Source: an uncultured Vicinamibacterales bacterium
Lineage (GTDB): Bacteria; Acidobacteriota; Vicinamibacteria; Vicinamibacterales; UBA8438
Length of the DNA stretch: 64,000 nucleotides
Direction of reading: 5' to 3'
Assembly (NCBI GenBank): GCA_958295905.1
Contig: OY282382.1
Coordinates: 2,690,001 to 2,754,000 of the forward strand
The translations under genes were made by a program, and so were the position numbers. Within the stretch, counting starts at the first letter, position 1; each line of letters starts with the position of its first letter. Positions 49,218 through 57,647 of this stretch are shown here, piece by piece. The notes under the pieces are model-generated. The model had not been told where the DNA came from. It was given only the letters and a program-made list of their open reading frames with translations, and ran no database searches.

Positions 49218-49225
49218 GCGGACAA

Positions 49226-49951
49226 ATGCCGAGCGAATTGACGGACGGCGATCGTCGACGCATCGAAGGCGCAGTCGGCCGCTTCGTCGAAAACAGACGT
49301 TCGTTTGAAATGGTCGCCGAATCCCTGATGGATTGTCTCGCGCAGGATACGGGCTTGGCGGAGTTCATTCACTTCATCAGGCGACGCGTCAAGGACCCCG
49401 ACAGCCTGCGCAAGAAGCTCGAGAGGCGCACTTTCTCCATCGAGAGGAGGACGAAGGAGAGCGGCGTCAATGCGTCGAATCTCTTCGACAGGGTCACGGA
49501 TCTGGCCGGCGTCAGGATCATTCATCTGCACACGGAACAGTTGGGCCGCATGCATCCGCTAATCCTCGAGATTCTGGAGAGGGAAGAGTACAAGATCGAC
49601 GGTCGACCGACGGCATACTGCTGGGACGTGGAATACCGGGCCTTGTTCGAGCAGATCGGTGTCCAGCCCAGCCAGCGGCAGTCGATGTATACGACGGTCC
49701 ATTATGACGTCGTGGCGAACCAGGAGACCGGAATCAGGTGCGAGCTTCAGGTGCGGTCGCTGATGGACGAGATATGGGCCGAGGTGTCACACCGGGTCAA
49801 CTATCCGATGGACTCCCCGAGCGGGACGTGCCGGGACCAGTTGAAGGTGCTGGCTCGGTTGACGTCGGGATGCGGGAGGCTCGTGGACTCGATTTTCAAG
49901 ACGCACCATGAAGCGGTTCACCGAGTCTCGAAGGTTGGGGATCGGGGTTGA
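49226..49951 (+). CDS. RelA/SpoT-domain nucleotide pyrophosphotransferase (short, stand-alone)
   Basis: 241 aa. Synthetase-domain motifs are present and appear intact: the basic loop IRRRVKDPDSLRKKLERR (51-68), DLAGVRIIHL with D92 and R97, YTTVHYDVV (155-163, replacing the usual YxSLH) and CELQVRSLMDEIWAEVSHR (E173, Q175, R177, E186, H189). There is no HD hydrolase, TGS or ACT domain, so it can only transfer, not degrade: (p)ppGpp, or another target as in toxic small alarmone synthetases. A Cys-rich loop (YCWDVEYRALFEQIGV) replaces part of the usual linker. ATG49226 chosen (8 nt after parA stop). Confidence 0.85.
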   Translation: MPSELTDGDRRRIEGAVGRFVENRRSFEMVAESLMDCLAQDTGLAEFIHFIRRRVKDPDSLRKKLERRTFSIERRTKESGVNASNLFDRVTDLAGVRIIHLHTEQLGRMHPLILEILEREEYKIDGRPTAYCWDVEYRALFEQIGVQPSQRQSMYTTVHYDVVANQETGIRCELQVRSLMDEIWAEVSHRVNYPMDSPSGTCRDQLKVLARLTSGCGRLVDSIFKTHHEAVHRVSKVGDRG

Positions 49952-50666
49952 CGAAGATGGCCGCAGCGGTGGGAACGGGCTGCGTTCGGCCGGCGCGGCG
50001 GGCGGCCGGGCCCGCCCCCTCGTCTGGACCGTGCCGTTCCTGGCGCGGTATGGCCGGGGACCCGTAGGTTCGGATCAGGGCCCTGCCCGTACCCCTCGGC
50101 GCGAGCCGCCGGGCCGTCGGATAGCCCGCATCCCACCCGTCCGCAACCGCCGTGTCATGCCGCAGGGTTCCGATGGCCCGGGCCAGCCGCCGCCCACCGC
50201 CGGCAACCGCTGTTCCTCCCGCGCAACCCCGGTAGACCCGCAGATGGAGATCACCGCGCGGCCCGAACCCCCCGGCGCGAGCCGCGCCGGCCGACCGGCC
50301 GCAGAAGCGTCACGGCCGGTTCAGCAGCGAGGCGGTGGATGTCCCCACTCGGACCACTCGGGCACCACGGTGTCGGCATGTTGACAGAGGTGAAATGCCG
50401 TGTAGCCCCTTATCTGTGCCGTGTAACCCCTATCTGTATAGAGTTTGGAGAACCGTAGGCATCGTCGGGTCCAATCCCGGTGAGTCGAGGCTGCGGAGCA
50501 GCAGCGATATCGTGTCGGAACGCAGGCGGTAATTCGTCGAGCACGGGGTGGCGACGTACCAGCTAACTCACGAATCTGCCGCTCGGCAGACCGAGCGTCG
50601 TCGGTTTGGCGATCGAGGCGCTCGACCCGCCTGTCGGCCGTCACGGTTCTTGCACGACCCTGTCCC
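49952..50666. other. Gap between the operon and comEC
   Basis: About 715 nt without a supported gene. It contains a tandem pair of about 20-bp repeats at 50397-50437 (GCCGTGTAGCCCC... twice, each ending TATCTGT) close to TTGACA (50381-50386). This may be the remnant end of a mobile element or the right border of the insertion that carries the operon. Confidence 0.45.
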
Positions 50667-53177
50667 GTGACGGTTCCTGCGGCGTTGGCGGCGGTTCCGC
50701 TGCTGGTCAGCGCGGCGGTGGGCGCCTGGGCGCCGCTGCCGGTGGGCGGCGTGCGGGCGGCGTTGGCGGCGGTCTGGGCGCTGGCCGTGCTCGCCGTCGC
50801 GCGCGGCGCGCCGGCGCGCCGGGTGGGCGCGCTGCTGGGCGTGGGCTTTGCGCTTGGCGGGGCGGCGCTGGCCGCCGCGCACCGGGCGGCGGCCCTCGAG
50901 ACCCCGTTGAGAGCCTGGTTCGACCGGCAACCGGAGGCGGCCGGGATCGGCCGGGTCGGGCCGGTGCGGCTCGAAGGGCGGCTGCGGCGCGACGCCCGCG
51001 CCACCGACTACGGGGCCGCCTTCGAGCTGGCGGTCTCCCGCGTCGGCCCGGCCGGCGGGATGGTCCCGGCCACCGGCGGGGTCAGACTGTCCGTCGGCGG
51101 TGAGCTGTGGGCCGGGCGAATCCGGGAGTGGCGGGAGGGACGGCGGGTGCGGGTATCCGCCACGCTGCGTCCGATTCCCGCGTTTCACAATCCCGGAAGC
51201 GCCGACCAGGCGCGGCGGCAGGCGTTGCGGGGGACGGCGCTGCGGGGGTCGGTCAAGAGCGGCCTGCTCGTCGACGTGACGGCCCCCGGGCCGCGGCGGG
51301 CGGAGCTGGCGGCCTCGGCCCGCGCGGTCGTCCGGCGGGCGGTGGTTCGCACGGTGGGGCGGCACGGGGAGCAGTCGGCGGCCATCGTGACCGCGATTCT
51401 CATCGGCGACCGGGAGGGGCTCGATCCGGCGACGACTCGGCGTCTGCAGGACGGCGGCATCTATCACGTCATCGCCATCTCGGGCGGCAACATCGCCATC
51501 CTGACCGGCTGTCTGCTGTTCCTCGGACGGCTGTCGGGTCTGCGGCCCCGGTCCCGGCTCGCCGTGGTGGTGGTCTGCGTGCTGGGGTACAGCGCCCTGG
51601 TGGGCGACGAGGCGTCGGTGACCCGCGCCACGGCCGCGGCGGTGATCGTCCTCGGGGCCCGGCTGCTCGACCACCGGACGCCGCCGCTCAACGTGCTGGC
51701 GGCGACGGCCGCGGGCGTCGGGCTGGCTTCGCCGCTCGCGGTCCTGGACCCGGGATTCCTGCTGACGTTCGGCGCCACCCTCGGCATCGTGCTGGGCGCG
51801 GCCCGCGTGACGGCGGCGCTCTGGCGCGGGGGCGATCGGCCGCCGGCGTGGGCCGCGGCGCCGCTCGCCCTGTTTGCGGCGACCCTCTGCGCCGAGGCGG
51901 TGCTGCTGCCGATCGGGGCGGCCCTGTTCGGCCGCGTGAGCCTCGCCGGTCTCGTCCTCAACTTCGCCGCGATCCCGCTGATGACCCTCACCCAGGTCGC
52001 GGGGCTCGTGTCGGTGGCCCTGCTGGCGGTCCACCCGGTCCCCGCCGCCGCCGCCGGCTACGCGGCCCATCTCGCCGCGACGGGACTGGTGGAGTCCACC
52101 CGCCTGCTCGACGTCTGGCCGTGGCTGGTGTTCCGGGTGCCGCCGCCGGCGCCCCTCACCCTCGTCACCTACTACGCGGCGCTGCCGGCGCTGCTGTGGC
52201 GGGGGCGGTCGCCCCGTACCCGCGCCCTGGGGCAGGTCGTCGTGGCGGTCACCGTCGTGTGGATCGTGTCCACGCCGTGGCGCCCTCCCCTCGCCGGGCT
52301 CCCGCGCCCCGGCTGGATGCGGGTGAGCGTGCTCGATGTCGGTCAGGCCGACGCCACGCTGGTGCAGACCCCCGGCGGGGGGGCGGTCCTCGTCGATGCC
52401 GGCGGGTCGATCAGCCCGCGGTCCGATATCGGGAGCCGCGTCGTCATGCCGGCCCTGTGGTCTCTGGGCGCCCGGAAGCTGGACGCGGCGGTGCTGACGC
52501 ATGGCCATCCCGATCACGTGGGGGGTCTGCCGGCGGTGTTGCGCGACCTGCCGGCCAGGGAGGTGTGGGAGGGCGTGCCGGTCGCCGGTCATCGGGGTCT
52601 CGAGGCGCTGCGGCAGGCGGCCGACGCGGCGGGCGCGCGCTGGCGGCAGGTCGCGGCCGGGGACCGGTTCGAGCGCGGGGGCGTGTCGTTCGAGGTGCTC
52701 CATCCGCCGGTCCCCGACTGGGCGCGGGCGCGGGTGCGGAACGACGACTCGATCGTGCTCGACGTGCGGTTCGGGGACGTCGCGGTGCTGCTGCCCGGGG
52801 ACATCGGCCGGGATGTCGAGCCCCGCTTGGCGGGGGCCCTCGCTCCGGCGCCGTTTCGGGTCGTCAAGGTGCCCCACCACGGCAGCGCCGGTTCGAGTTC
52901 GCGGCGGCTGGTGTCGGCGGCCCGGGCGTGTGTCGCGGTGGTGAGCGCCGGCCGCGCGAACCCGTTCGGCCATCCCGCGCCGGCGGTGACCGCCCGCTAC
53001 CGCGAGGCCGGGGCGATGGTGCTCGAGACCGGACGCGACGGAGCCGTCGTCCTCGAGACCGACGGACGGCAGGTGGATCTGTGGACGGCGGGCGGGCGCC
53101 GTTGGCGTTACGATGCCGGCGGCGAACGATGCGCGGCGCGCGCGGTGAGCGGTCGCACGGGCCCCGCAACCCGCTGA
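50667..53177 (+). CDS. comEC: ComEC/Rec2 DNA-uptake channel
   Basis: 836 aa from GTG50667. N-terminal hydrophobic helices and an OB-like segment (VGPVRLEGRLRRDARAT), the Competence membrane domain (IVTAILIGDREGLDPATTRRLQDGGIYHVIAISGGNIAILTGCLLFLG; DEASVTRATAAAVIVLGARLL), and a C-terminal metallo-beta-lactamase domain (VSVLDVGQADATLVQTPGGGAVLVDAG; LTHGHPDHVGGLP; VPHHGS). Transports single-stranded DNA across the inner membrane in natural transformation. Ends before a repeat-rich gap. Confidence 0.94.
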   Translation: MTVPAALAAVPLLVSAAVGAWAPLPVGGVRAALAAVWALAVLAVARGAPARRVGALLGVGFALGGAALAAAHRAAALETPLRAWFDRQPEAAGIGRVGPVRLEGRLRRDARATDYGAAFELAVSRVGPAGGMVPATGGVRLSVGGELWAGRIREWREGRRVRVSATLRPIPAFHNPGSADQARRQALRGTALRGSVKSGLLVDVTAPGPRRAELAASARAVVRRAVVRTVGRHGEQSAAIVTAILIGDREGLDPATTRRLQDGGIYHVIAISGGNIAILTGCLLFLGRLSGLRPRSRLAVVVVCVLGYSALVGDEASVTRATAAAVIVLGARLLDHRTPPLNVLAATAAGVGLASPLAVLDPGFLLTFGATLGIVLGAARVTAALWRGGDRPPAWAAAPLALFAATLCAEAVLLPIGAALFGRVSLAGLVLNFAAIPLMTLTQVAGLVSVALLAVHPVPAAAAGYAAHLAATGLVESTRLLDVWPWLVFRVPPPAPLTLVTYYAALPALLWRGRSPRTRALGQVVVAVTVVWIVSTPWRPPLAGLPRPGWMRVSVLDVGQADATLVQTPGGGAVLVDAGGSISPRSDIGSRVVMPALWSLGARKLDAAVLTHGHPDHVGGLPAVLRDLPAREVWEGVPVAGHRGLEALRQAADAAGARWRQVAAGDRFERGGVSFEVLHPPVPDWARARVRNDDSIVLDVRFGDVAVLLPGDIGRDVEPRLAGALAPAPFRVVKVPHHGSAGSSSRRLVSAARACVAVVSAGRANPFGHPAPAVTARYREAGAMVLETGRDGAVVLETDGRQVDLWTAGGRRWRYDAGGERCAARAVSGRTGPATR

Positions 53178-53220
53178 CGCCCTCGCCGGAGTGCGGTTCC
53201 GCCCCCGCCTCCCGCGTTCC

Positions 53221-53410
53221 CCAGGCCAGGAGTCTGCGTCGCGGAACGGCGCCGCCTTCCGCCCGGATGCGCGGACTCCCTGGTGGGGCTGGGCGCAAAT
53301 CGGAGCTGCCGGCGACGATTTCCGGGCCGGGAGTCTGCGTCGTGGAACGGCGTTCGCCTGGAGGGTTTGGGCGGCAATCGGAGCTGCCGGCGACGACTTC
53401 CGGGCCAAAC
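53221..53410. repeat. Family B repeats (two units) downstream of comEC
   Basis: Two units each of GAGTCTGCGTCG(C/T)GGAACGGCG followed by GGGCGCAAATCGGAGCTGCC-type core and GGCGACGATTTCCGGGCC. They differ from the 55735 array by C-to-T type changes only. Confidence 0.7.
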
Positions 53411-53592
53411 TGTCAGTCCGCCGGCGACCCGCCGCCGGCGGTGTCGGTTCCGTAGCACCGATGGTCCCCGGCTGGCACATGGTCGGTCAGTCCGCCGTGG
53501 ACCCGCCGCTGGCGGTGCCCGTGTCGTTCCGCAGAACCAGGTTGAAGGCACATTGTCGGTCAGTCCGCCGGCGACCCGCCGCCGGCGGTGTC
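53411..53592. repeat. Family F: three copies of the mazG tail sequence
   Basis: GTCAGTCCGCCGGCGACCC is present at 53412 and, as GTCGGTCAGTCCGCCG, at 53482 and 53555, each followed by GCCGCCGGCGGTG. The third copy is the end of mazG itself (encoding ADTAGGGSPAD). The two extra copies lie just downstream. Confidence 0.75.
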
Positions 53593-54420
53593 GGCGGTCT
53601 TGACCGCCTGCCACTCCCGTTCGAGCTCGTCGGGCGAGGCGTCGTGCACGGTGCGGCCGCGGTCTTCCAGGCGCTGCTCGACGGCGCGGAAGCGGCGGGT
53701 GAACTTGGCGTTGGCGGTCCGGAGGGCCGACTCGGGATCGACCCGCAGCTTGCGGGCGGCGTTGGCGATGGTGAAGAGCAGATCGCCGATCTCTTCCTCG
53801 ATCGGCGCGGGGCTTCCGGCGGCGATCGCGTCGCGCAGTTCGGCGATCTCCTCATCCGCCTTGTCGATGACCTGTTCCGCCTCGTCCCAGTCGAATCCGA
53901 CGTTGGCGGCGCGCGCGCCGATGCGCGATGCCCGGAGCAGGGAAGGCAGCGCCTCGGGGATGCCGTCGAGCAGGGTGGCGCGATCGGCGGGGGCGTCGGC
54001 GCGCTCTTCGCGCTTGATCCGTTCCCACTGCCGCTTGACCTCGACGGGGGAGAGATCGCCGGCGCCGGTGCCCTCGCCGAAGACATGGGGGTGCCGCCGG
54101 ATGAGCTTGGCGGTCACCGCGTCGGCCGCATCGGCAATCGTGAAGTCGCCGTCCTCGGCGCAGATCTGGGCCACGAACACCGCTTCGAGCAGGAGGTCTC
54201 CGAGCTCTTCGCACAGGCTGGCGCGGTCGTTGCGATCCATCGCTTCGACCACTTCGTAGGCCTCCTCCAGCACGAAGGGCCGGAGCGAGGCCACCGTCTG
54301 TTCGCGGTCCCAGGCGCAGCCGCCCGGCGACCGCAGCGTGCGCATGATCTCGACGAGACGCTCGAAGCGGGCACCCGCGGTGGTGGGGGAGAGGTTTTCG
54401 GAGCAGATGGCCTTGGTCAT
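53560..54420 (-). CDS. mazG: Nucleoside triphosphate pyrophosphohydrolase MazG
   Basis: 286 aa with two MazG repeats: RLVEIMRTLRSPGGCAWDREQTVASLRPFVLEEAYEVVEAMDRNDRASLCEELGDLLLEAVF and, C-terminal, GFDWDEAEQVIDKADEEIAELRDAIAAG...EEEIGDLLFTIANAARKL, including the EExxE and GDLL metal-binding motifs. It hydrolyses NTPs and can lower (p)ppGpp-inducing stress. The last residues (TADTAGGGSPAD) come from a duplicated repeat, so the original C-terminus may have been longer. Confidence 0.93.
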   Translation of the reverse strand: MTKAICSENLSPTTAGARFERLVEIMRTLRSPGGCAWDREQTVASLRPFVLEEAYEVVEAMDRNDRASLCEELGDLLLEAVFVAQICAEDGDFTIADAADAVTAKLIRRHPHVFGEGTGAGDLSPVEVKRQWERIKREERADAPADRATLLDGIPEALPSLLRASRIGARAANVGFDWDEAEQVIDKADEEIAELRDAIAAGSPAPIEEEIGDLLFTIANAARKLRVDPESALRTANAKFTRRFRAVEQRLEDRGRTVHDASPDELEREWQAVKTADTAGGGSPAD

Positions 54421-54447
54421 ATCGTTCCCCCTACTTTACGATCACCG

Positions 54448-54556
54448 GTGAACCGCCCGCGGTGCGGTCCCGCGGCGACGGCCTGTGGTGCGACCTGGGG
54501 AACCCCCGCTCGATGTGCGGGGTGAACCGCCCGCGGTGCGGTCCCGCGGCGACGGC
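54448..54556. repeat. 36-bp direct repeat pair upstream of mazG
   Basis: GTGAACCGCCCGCGGTGCGG starts at 54448 and again at 54521 (73 bp apart). The interval also has a GGATGCATCGCCGGTCGA block shared with about 17525. No gene in 54421-54676. Confidence 0.7.
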
Positions 54557-54676
54557 CCCCGGCCGCCCGCGGCAGAACCCCGCGTCGCACCGAATCCGCC
54601 GGGGCGCAGGATGCATCGCCGGTCGAGCGCAGCGGAGCCCTCCGCCCCGGGTTGCCAGGGCTCCTGCGAGGGAACC

Positions 54677-54961
54677 ATGACCACCCCGCCGCCGGAGATA
54701 TCGTTCAACGCCCTCGTGGTGTCGCTCGCGACGTCCGCCGCCGTCCATTTCGGTGACGTCACCGACCCCGCCACCGGGCGGAAGCTCCCGCCCAATCCCG
54801 ATGCCGGGGGCAACATGCTCGACCTCCTGGCGGTTCTGGCGGAGAAGACCCGCGGGAACCTCACGCCGGACGAGGAACGGTTTCTGACCCGCGTCCTGCA
54901 GGAGCTGCGGATGCGTTTCGCGGAGGTTCGCGGGGCGGGGAACCGGCCGGTCTCCGGCTGA
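54677..54961 (+). CDS. DUF1844 domain protein
   Basis: 94 aa. MTTPPPEISFNALVVSLATSAAVHFGDV-DPATG and NMLDLLAVLAEKTRGNLTPDEERFLTRVLQELRMRFAEV match DUF1844, a small helical family common in Acidobacteria and delta-proteobacteria. Function unknown. It starts 7 nt after a GGAACC region (weak site) and its stop lies 4 nt before the MBL gene, so the two are co-transcribed. Confidence 0.85.
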   Translation: MTTPPPEISFNALVVSLATSAAVHFGDVTDPATGRKLPPNPDAGGNMLDLLAVLAEKTRGNLTPDEERFLTRVLQELRMRFAEVRGAGNRPVSG

Positions 54962-54965
54962 CGCC

Positions 54966-55745
54966 ATGCGTGTCACGTTTCTCGGGACCGGAACCTCGAC
55001 CGGCGTGCCGATGGTCGGCTGCGACTGCCTCACCTGCCGCTCGGATGATCCCCGGGACCGCCGCTGGCGGCCGTCCGTCTATATCGAGCTGGCCGATGCG
55101 ACCCGGGTCGTCGTCGACACCACCCCGGATTTTCGATCCCAGGCGCTGGCCTGCGGGCTGACCGGGGTGGACGCCATTCTGTTCACCCACCAGCACGCCG
55201 ATCACGTCATGGGACTCGACGACGTCCGTCCGTTCAATTTTCGACAACGGACGGCGATACCGTGCCTCGGCGACGCCCCGACCCTCGCGGCGCTCCGCCG
55301 GGTCTTCTCGTATGTCTGGGACCGGGCGGCGCCGCAGGGCGGAGGGCTGCCGCAGCTTCGCCTGCTGGAGGTGACCGGCCGCTTCTCGCTGGGGCGGGCC
55401 CAGGTGGTGCCGGTGCCTCTCCTGCATGGCACGCGCCCCATTCTCGGCTACCGGGTGGACGATTTCGCGTACTTGACCGATTGCAGCGAGATCCCGGAGG
55501 GTTCGTGGCCGCTGCTCGACGGCCTGAAGGTCTTGGTCCTCGATGCGCTGCGGCATCGTCCCCATCCCACCCACCTGTCGCTGAGCCGGGCGGTGGAGAC
55601 GGCCGCGCGCATCGCGGCCGGCCGGACCTACTTCACCCACATGTGCCACGACCTTCCCCACGCGGCAACCTGCGCCGCCCTGCCGCCCGGCGTGACGCTG
55701 GCCTACGACGGGCTCGTCATCGATGTTCAGGAGGCTGCGCCGTAG
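54966..55745 (+). CDS. MBL-fold metal-dependent hydrolase (PhnP-like)
   Basis: 259 aa. Starts MRVTFLGTGTSTGVPMVGCDCLTCRSDDPRDRRWRPS with a Cys cluster like PhnP's structural zinc site, then FTHQHADHVMGLDD (HxHxDH), LHG, DCSEIPE and HRPHPTHLSLSRAVETA. PhnP-like enzymes cleave cyclic phosphodiesters, but several paralogues act on other substrates. The stop codon (55743-55745) is read from the CTGCGCCGTAG end of a family B repeat, so the original C-terminus may have been different. Confidence 0.88.
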   Translation: MRVTFLGTGTSTGVPMVGCDCLTCRSDDPRDRRWRPSVYIELADATRVVVDTTPDFRSQALACGLTGVDAILFTHQHADHVMGLDDVRPFNFRQRTAIPCLGDAPTLAALRRVFSYVWDRAAPQGGGLPQLRLLEVTGRFSLGRAQVVPVPLLHGTRPILGYRVDDFAYLTDCSEIPEGSWPLLDGLKVLVLDALRHRPHPTHLSLSRAVETAARIAAGRTYFTHMCHDLPHAATCAALPPGVTLAYDGLVIDVQEAAP

Positions 55746-56005
55746 AACGGTGGAGACCCCGGCAGGGTTGGTTGGGCGGCGATCGGCGCCGGCCGGCGAC
55801 GATTTCCGGGCCGGGAGTCTGCGCCGTAGAACGACGCCGCCTCCGCCGGAGGCGCCGACTCCCTGGATGGTTGGTTGGGCGGCGATCGGCGCGGCCGGCG
55901 ACGATTTCCGGGCCGGGAGTCTGCGCCGTAGAACGGCGCGGACTGCTGGATGGTTGGTTGGGCGGCGATCGGCGCCGCCTGGCGACGATTTCCGGGCCGG
56001 GAGGC
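55735..56005. repeat. Family B tandem array, three units
   Basis: Units begin CTGCGCCGTAGAACG at 55735, 55819 and 55921 (84- and 102-bp steps), each with TTGGTTGGGCGGCGATCGGC and GGCGACGATTTCCGGGCCGG. Variable GC-rich spacers sit after each start. The first unit overlaps the end of the MBL gene. Confidence 0.9.
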
Positions 56006-56058
56006 CGCCCGCCCGTGGCGGGACTCGAGGCGGCCGCGGCACGGGCGGCGACTGACGT

Positions 56059-57048
56059 ATGATGAAGGGCTCGCCCATGCCGTACGAGACTCGACCGCGG
56101 GACCCGGTTCGGATAATTCACTTTCCGGACGACGAAGGCGCTCCCGGCTGGCGACAGCCGGTGCTGGCGCTCGGGAACTTCGACGGGGTGCACCGCGGGC
56201 ACGCCAAGATCATGCGCCAGGTGCGGCGCCGGGCCGACGAGCAGGGGGCCACGGCCGCCGCGTTGACCTTCGACCCGCACCCGTCCCGGGTGGTCCGCCC
56301 CGACAAGGCGCCGCCGCTGCTCATGACCGGTCCGCAGAAGCTGGCCGCCCTCGGGGCGGCGGGCATGGACGGCATCGCGGTCGTGCGGTTCACGCCGGAG
56401 CTGTCGCGTTGGGACCCCGAGACCTTCGTCCGCGCGGTGCTGGTGGATTGGCTGCAGGTGGCCGAGGTGTGGGTGGGGGCGAACTTCCTCTTCGGACACG
56501 ATCGGGCGGGCAACTTCTCGCGGCTGCGATCACTGGGGGCGCGCTACGGATTTCGGGCCGAGAAGATCGATCCGGTACGATACCGCGACTTCGTCGTGAG
56601 CAGCACGCGGGTCCGGCGCCTCATTGCCGAGGGCCGGGTCGACGAGGCCGGCTCGCTGCTGGGACACCACTACATGCTCGAAGGCACGATCACCCGCGGC
56701 GCCGGCCGCGGACGGGGGCTCGGCTATCCCACGGCGAACCTCGCCACCGGGAACGCCCTGTTCCCGCCCAACGGCGTCTATGCGACGGCGGTGGTGATGG
56801 AAGGCGACATCCACGCCGCGGTGACCAACGTCGGGGTGCGACCGACGTTTGGAGAGGTGCCGGCCGGGCCGGTGGTCGAGTCGCATCTGTTCGATGTCGA
56901 TCTCGACCTGTACGGGCTCGAAGTGCGCGTCGCATTCATTCGGCGTCTGCGCGGGGAGCGGTCTTTTTCGGACGGGGATGCGTTGCGGGCGCAGATTGCG
57001 CGCGATTGCGACGAGGCCCGCGGGCTGTTCCGGCGGATTTCACTGTAA
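56059..57048 (+). CDS. ribF: Bifunctional riboflavin kinase/FAD synthetase
   Basis: 329 aa. N-terminal FAD synthetase (LALGNFDGVHRGHAKIMRQ; LTFDPHPSRVV; ANFLFGHDRAGN; STRVRRLIAEGRVDEAGSLLGHHYMLEG) and C-terminal riboflavin kinase (GRGRGLGYPTANL; PPNGVYATAVV; VVESHLFDVDLDLYG). ATG56059 and ATG56062 are adjacent; either is possible. Converts riboflavin to FMN and FAD. Confidence 0.96.
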   Translation: MMKGSPMPYETRPRDPVRIIHFPDDEGAPGWRQPVLALGNFDGVHRGHAKIMRQVRRRADEQGATAAALTFDPHPSRVVRPDKAPPLLMTGPQKLAALGAAGMDGIAVVRFTPELSRWDPETFVRAVLVDWLQVAEVWVGANFLFGHDRAGNFSRLRSLGARYGFRAEKIDPVRYRDFVVSSTRVRRLIAEGRVDEAGSLLGHHYMLEGTITRGAGRGRGLGYPTANLATGNALFPPNGVYATAVVMEGDIHAAVTNVGVRPTFGEVPAGPVVESHLFDVDLDLYGLEVRVAFIRRLRGERSFSDGDALRAQIARDCDEARGLFRRISL

Positions 57049-57062
57049 AATCCCGGACAGGT

Positions 57063-57527
57063 ATGGGAAAGACCGAGCGCCCGGGCTCGACGACGTCCAT
57101 CGGGTTGAGCGTGACGTTGCCGTGCGAGGCGCGGTACCTCCCGATACTGCGTCAACTCGCTGAACGAACCGCCGACCATCTCGGCTATCGAACCACCCAT
57201 CGCAACGACGTGGTCGGCGCGATCGAGCAGGCCGTGCTCAGGGTGTTCGAACCGGGCGGCACCGCCTATACGCATGTCGAGCTGCGGCTGGCGGCGGGCG
57301 GGCGCGACATGCAGGTTCGCATTCGGTATCTCGGCGCATCCGCGCCGCGCGATGGGGCGACGATAATCGAGCAGCTCCTGTCCCGTTCCGGTCCCGACGG
57401 CGTACCGCTCGATCGGCTGCGGCGCTCGATGCGCACGGTGGTCCTGGGGCGGGGACCGGACGGCGACGGCGACTTCTGCGAGCTGACCCGAGCCCTGCCC
57501 GAAGTTTCCCGGGAGTCTGCGCCGTAG
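57063..57527 (+). CDS. RsbW-like anti-sigma/GHKL ATPase-fold protein (degenerate)
   Basis: 154 aa from ATG57063, 15 nt after ribF. SIGLSVTLPCEARYLPILRQLAERTADHLGYRTTHRNDVVGAIEQAVLRVFE resembles the first half of RsbW-type HATPases (parameters: 'LP...ylp.iR..', 'A..Ea'), but the N-box is altered and the G-box is not clear, so kinase activity is doubtful. It could be an anti-sigma factor or an orphan fold. The stop codon comes from the GTCTGCGCCGTAG start of repeat D2, so the true C-terminus may have been lost. Confidence 0.6.
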   Translation: MGKTERPGSTTSIGLSVTLPCEARYLPILRQLAERTADHLGYRTTHRNDVVGAIEQAVLRVFEPGGTAYTHVELRLAAGGRDMQVRIRYLGASAPRDGATIIEQLLSRSGPDGVPLDRLRRSMRTVVLGRGPDGDGDFCELTRALPEVSRESAP

Positions 57528-57621
57528 AACGATTTTGGGCACGATTAGACCCTGTATATAGTAGTCGTAGACTTTCGACTCCACTATATGTGGGGGGTGA
57601 TTTTCCTGCGGCACAGACTCC
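57512..57621 (-). mobile_element. Family D MITE, copy D2 (complete)
   Basis: 110 bp with 16-bp terminal inverted repeats: left GGAGTCTGCGCCGTAG, right CTGCGGCACAGACTCC (14 of 16 paired). It is inverted with respect to D1 and D3. Internally it has a second palindrome, CTATATAGTAGTCG/CGACTCCACTATATG-like. It separates the RsbW-like gene from cysS. Confidence 0.85.
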
Positions 57622-57647
57622 TGGCTGGAGTCTCCACCCCGAGGCGG

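Noticed and set aside
50568-53480. Long minus-strand frame opposite comEC
   Set aside because: Pro/Arg/Gly-rich shadow frame; comEC on the plus strand has all expected motifs.
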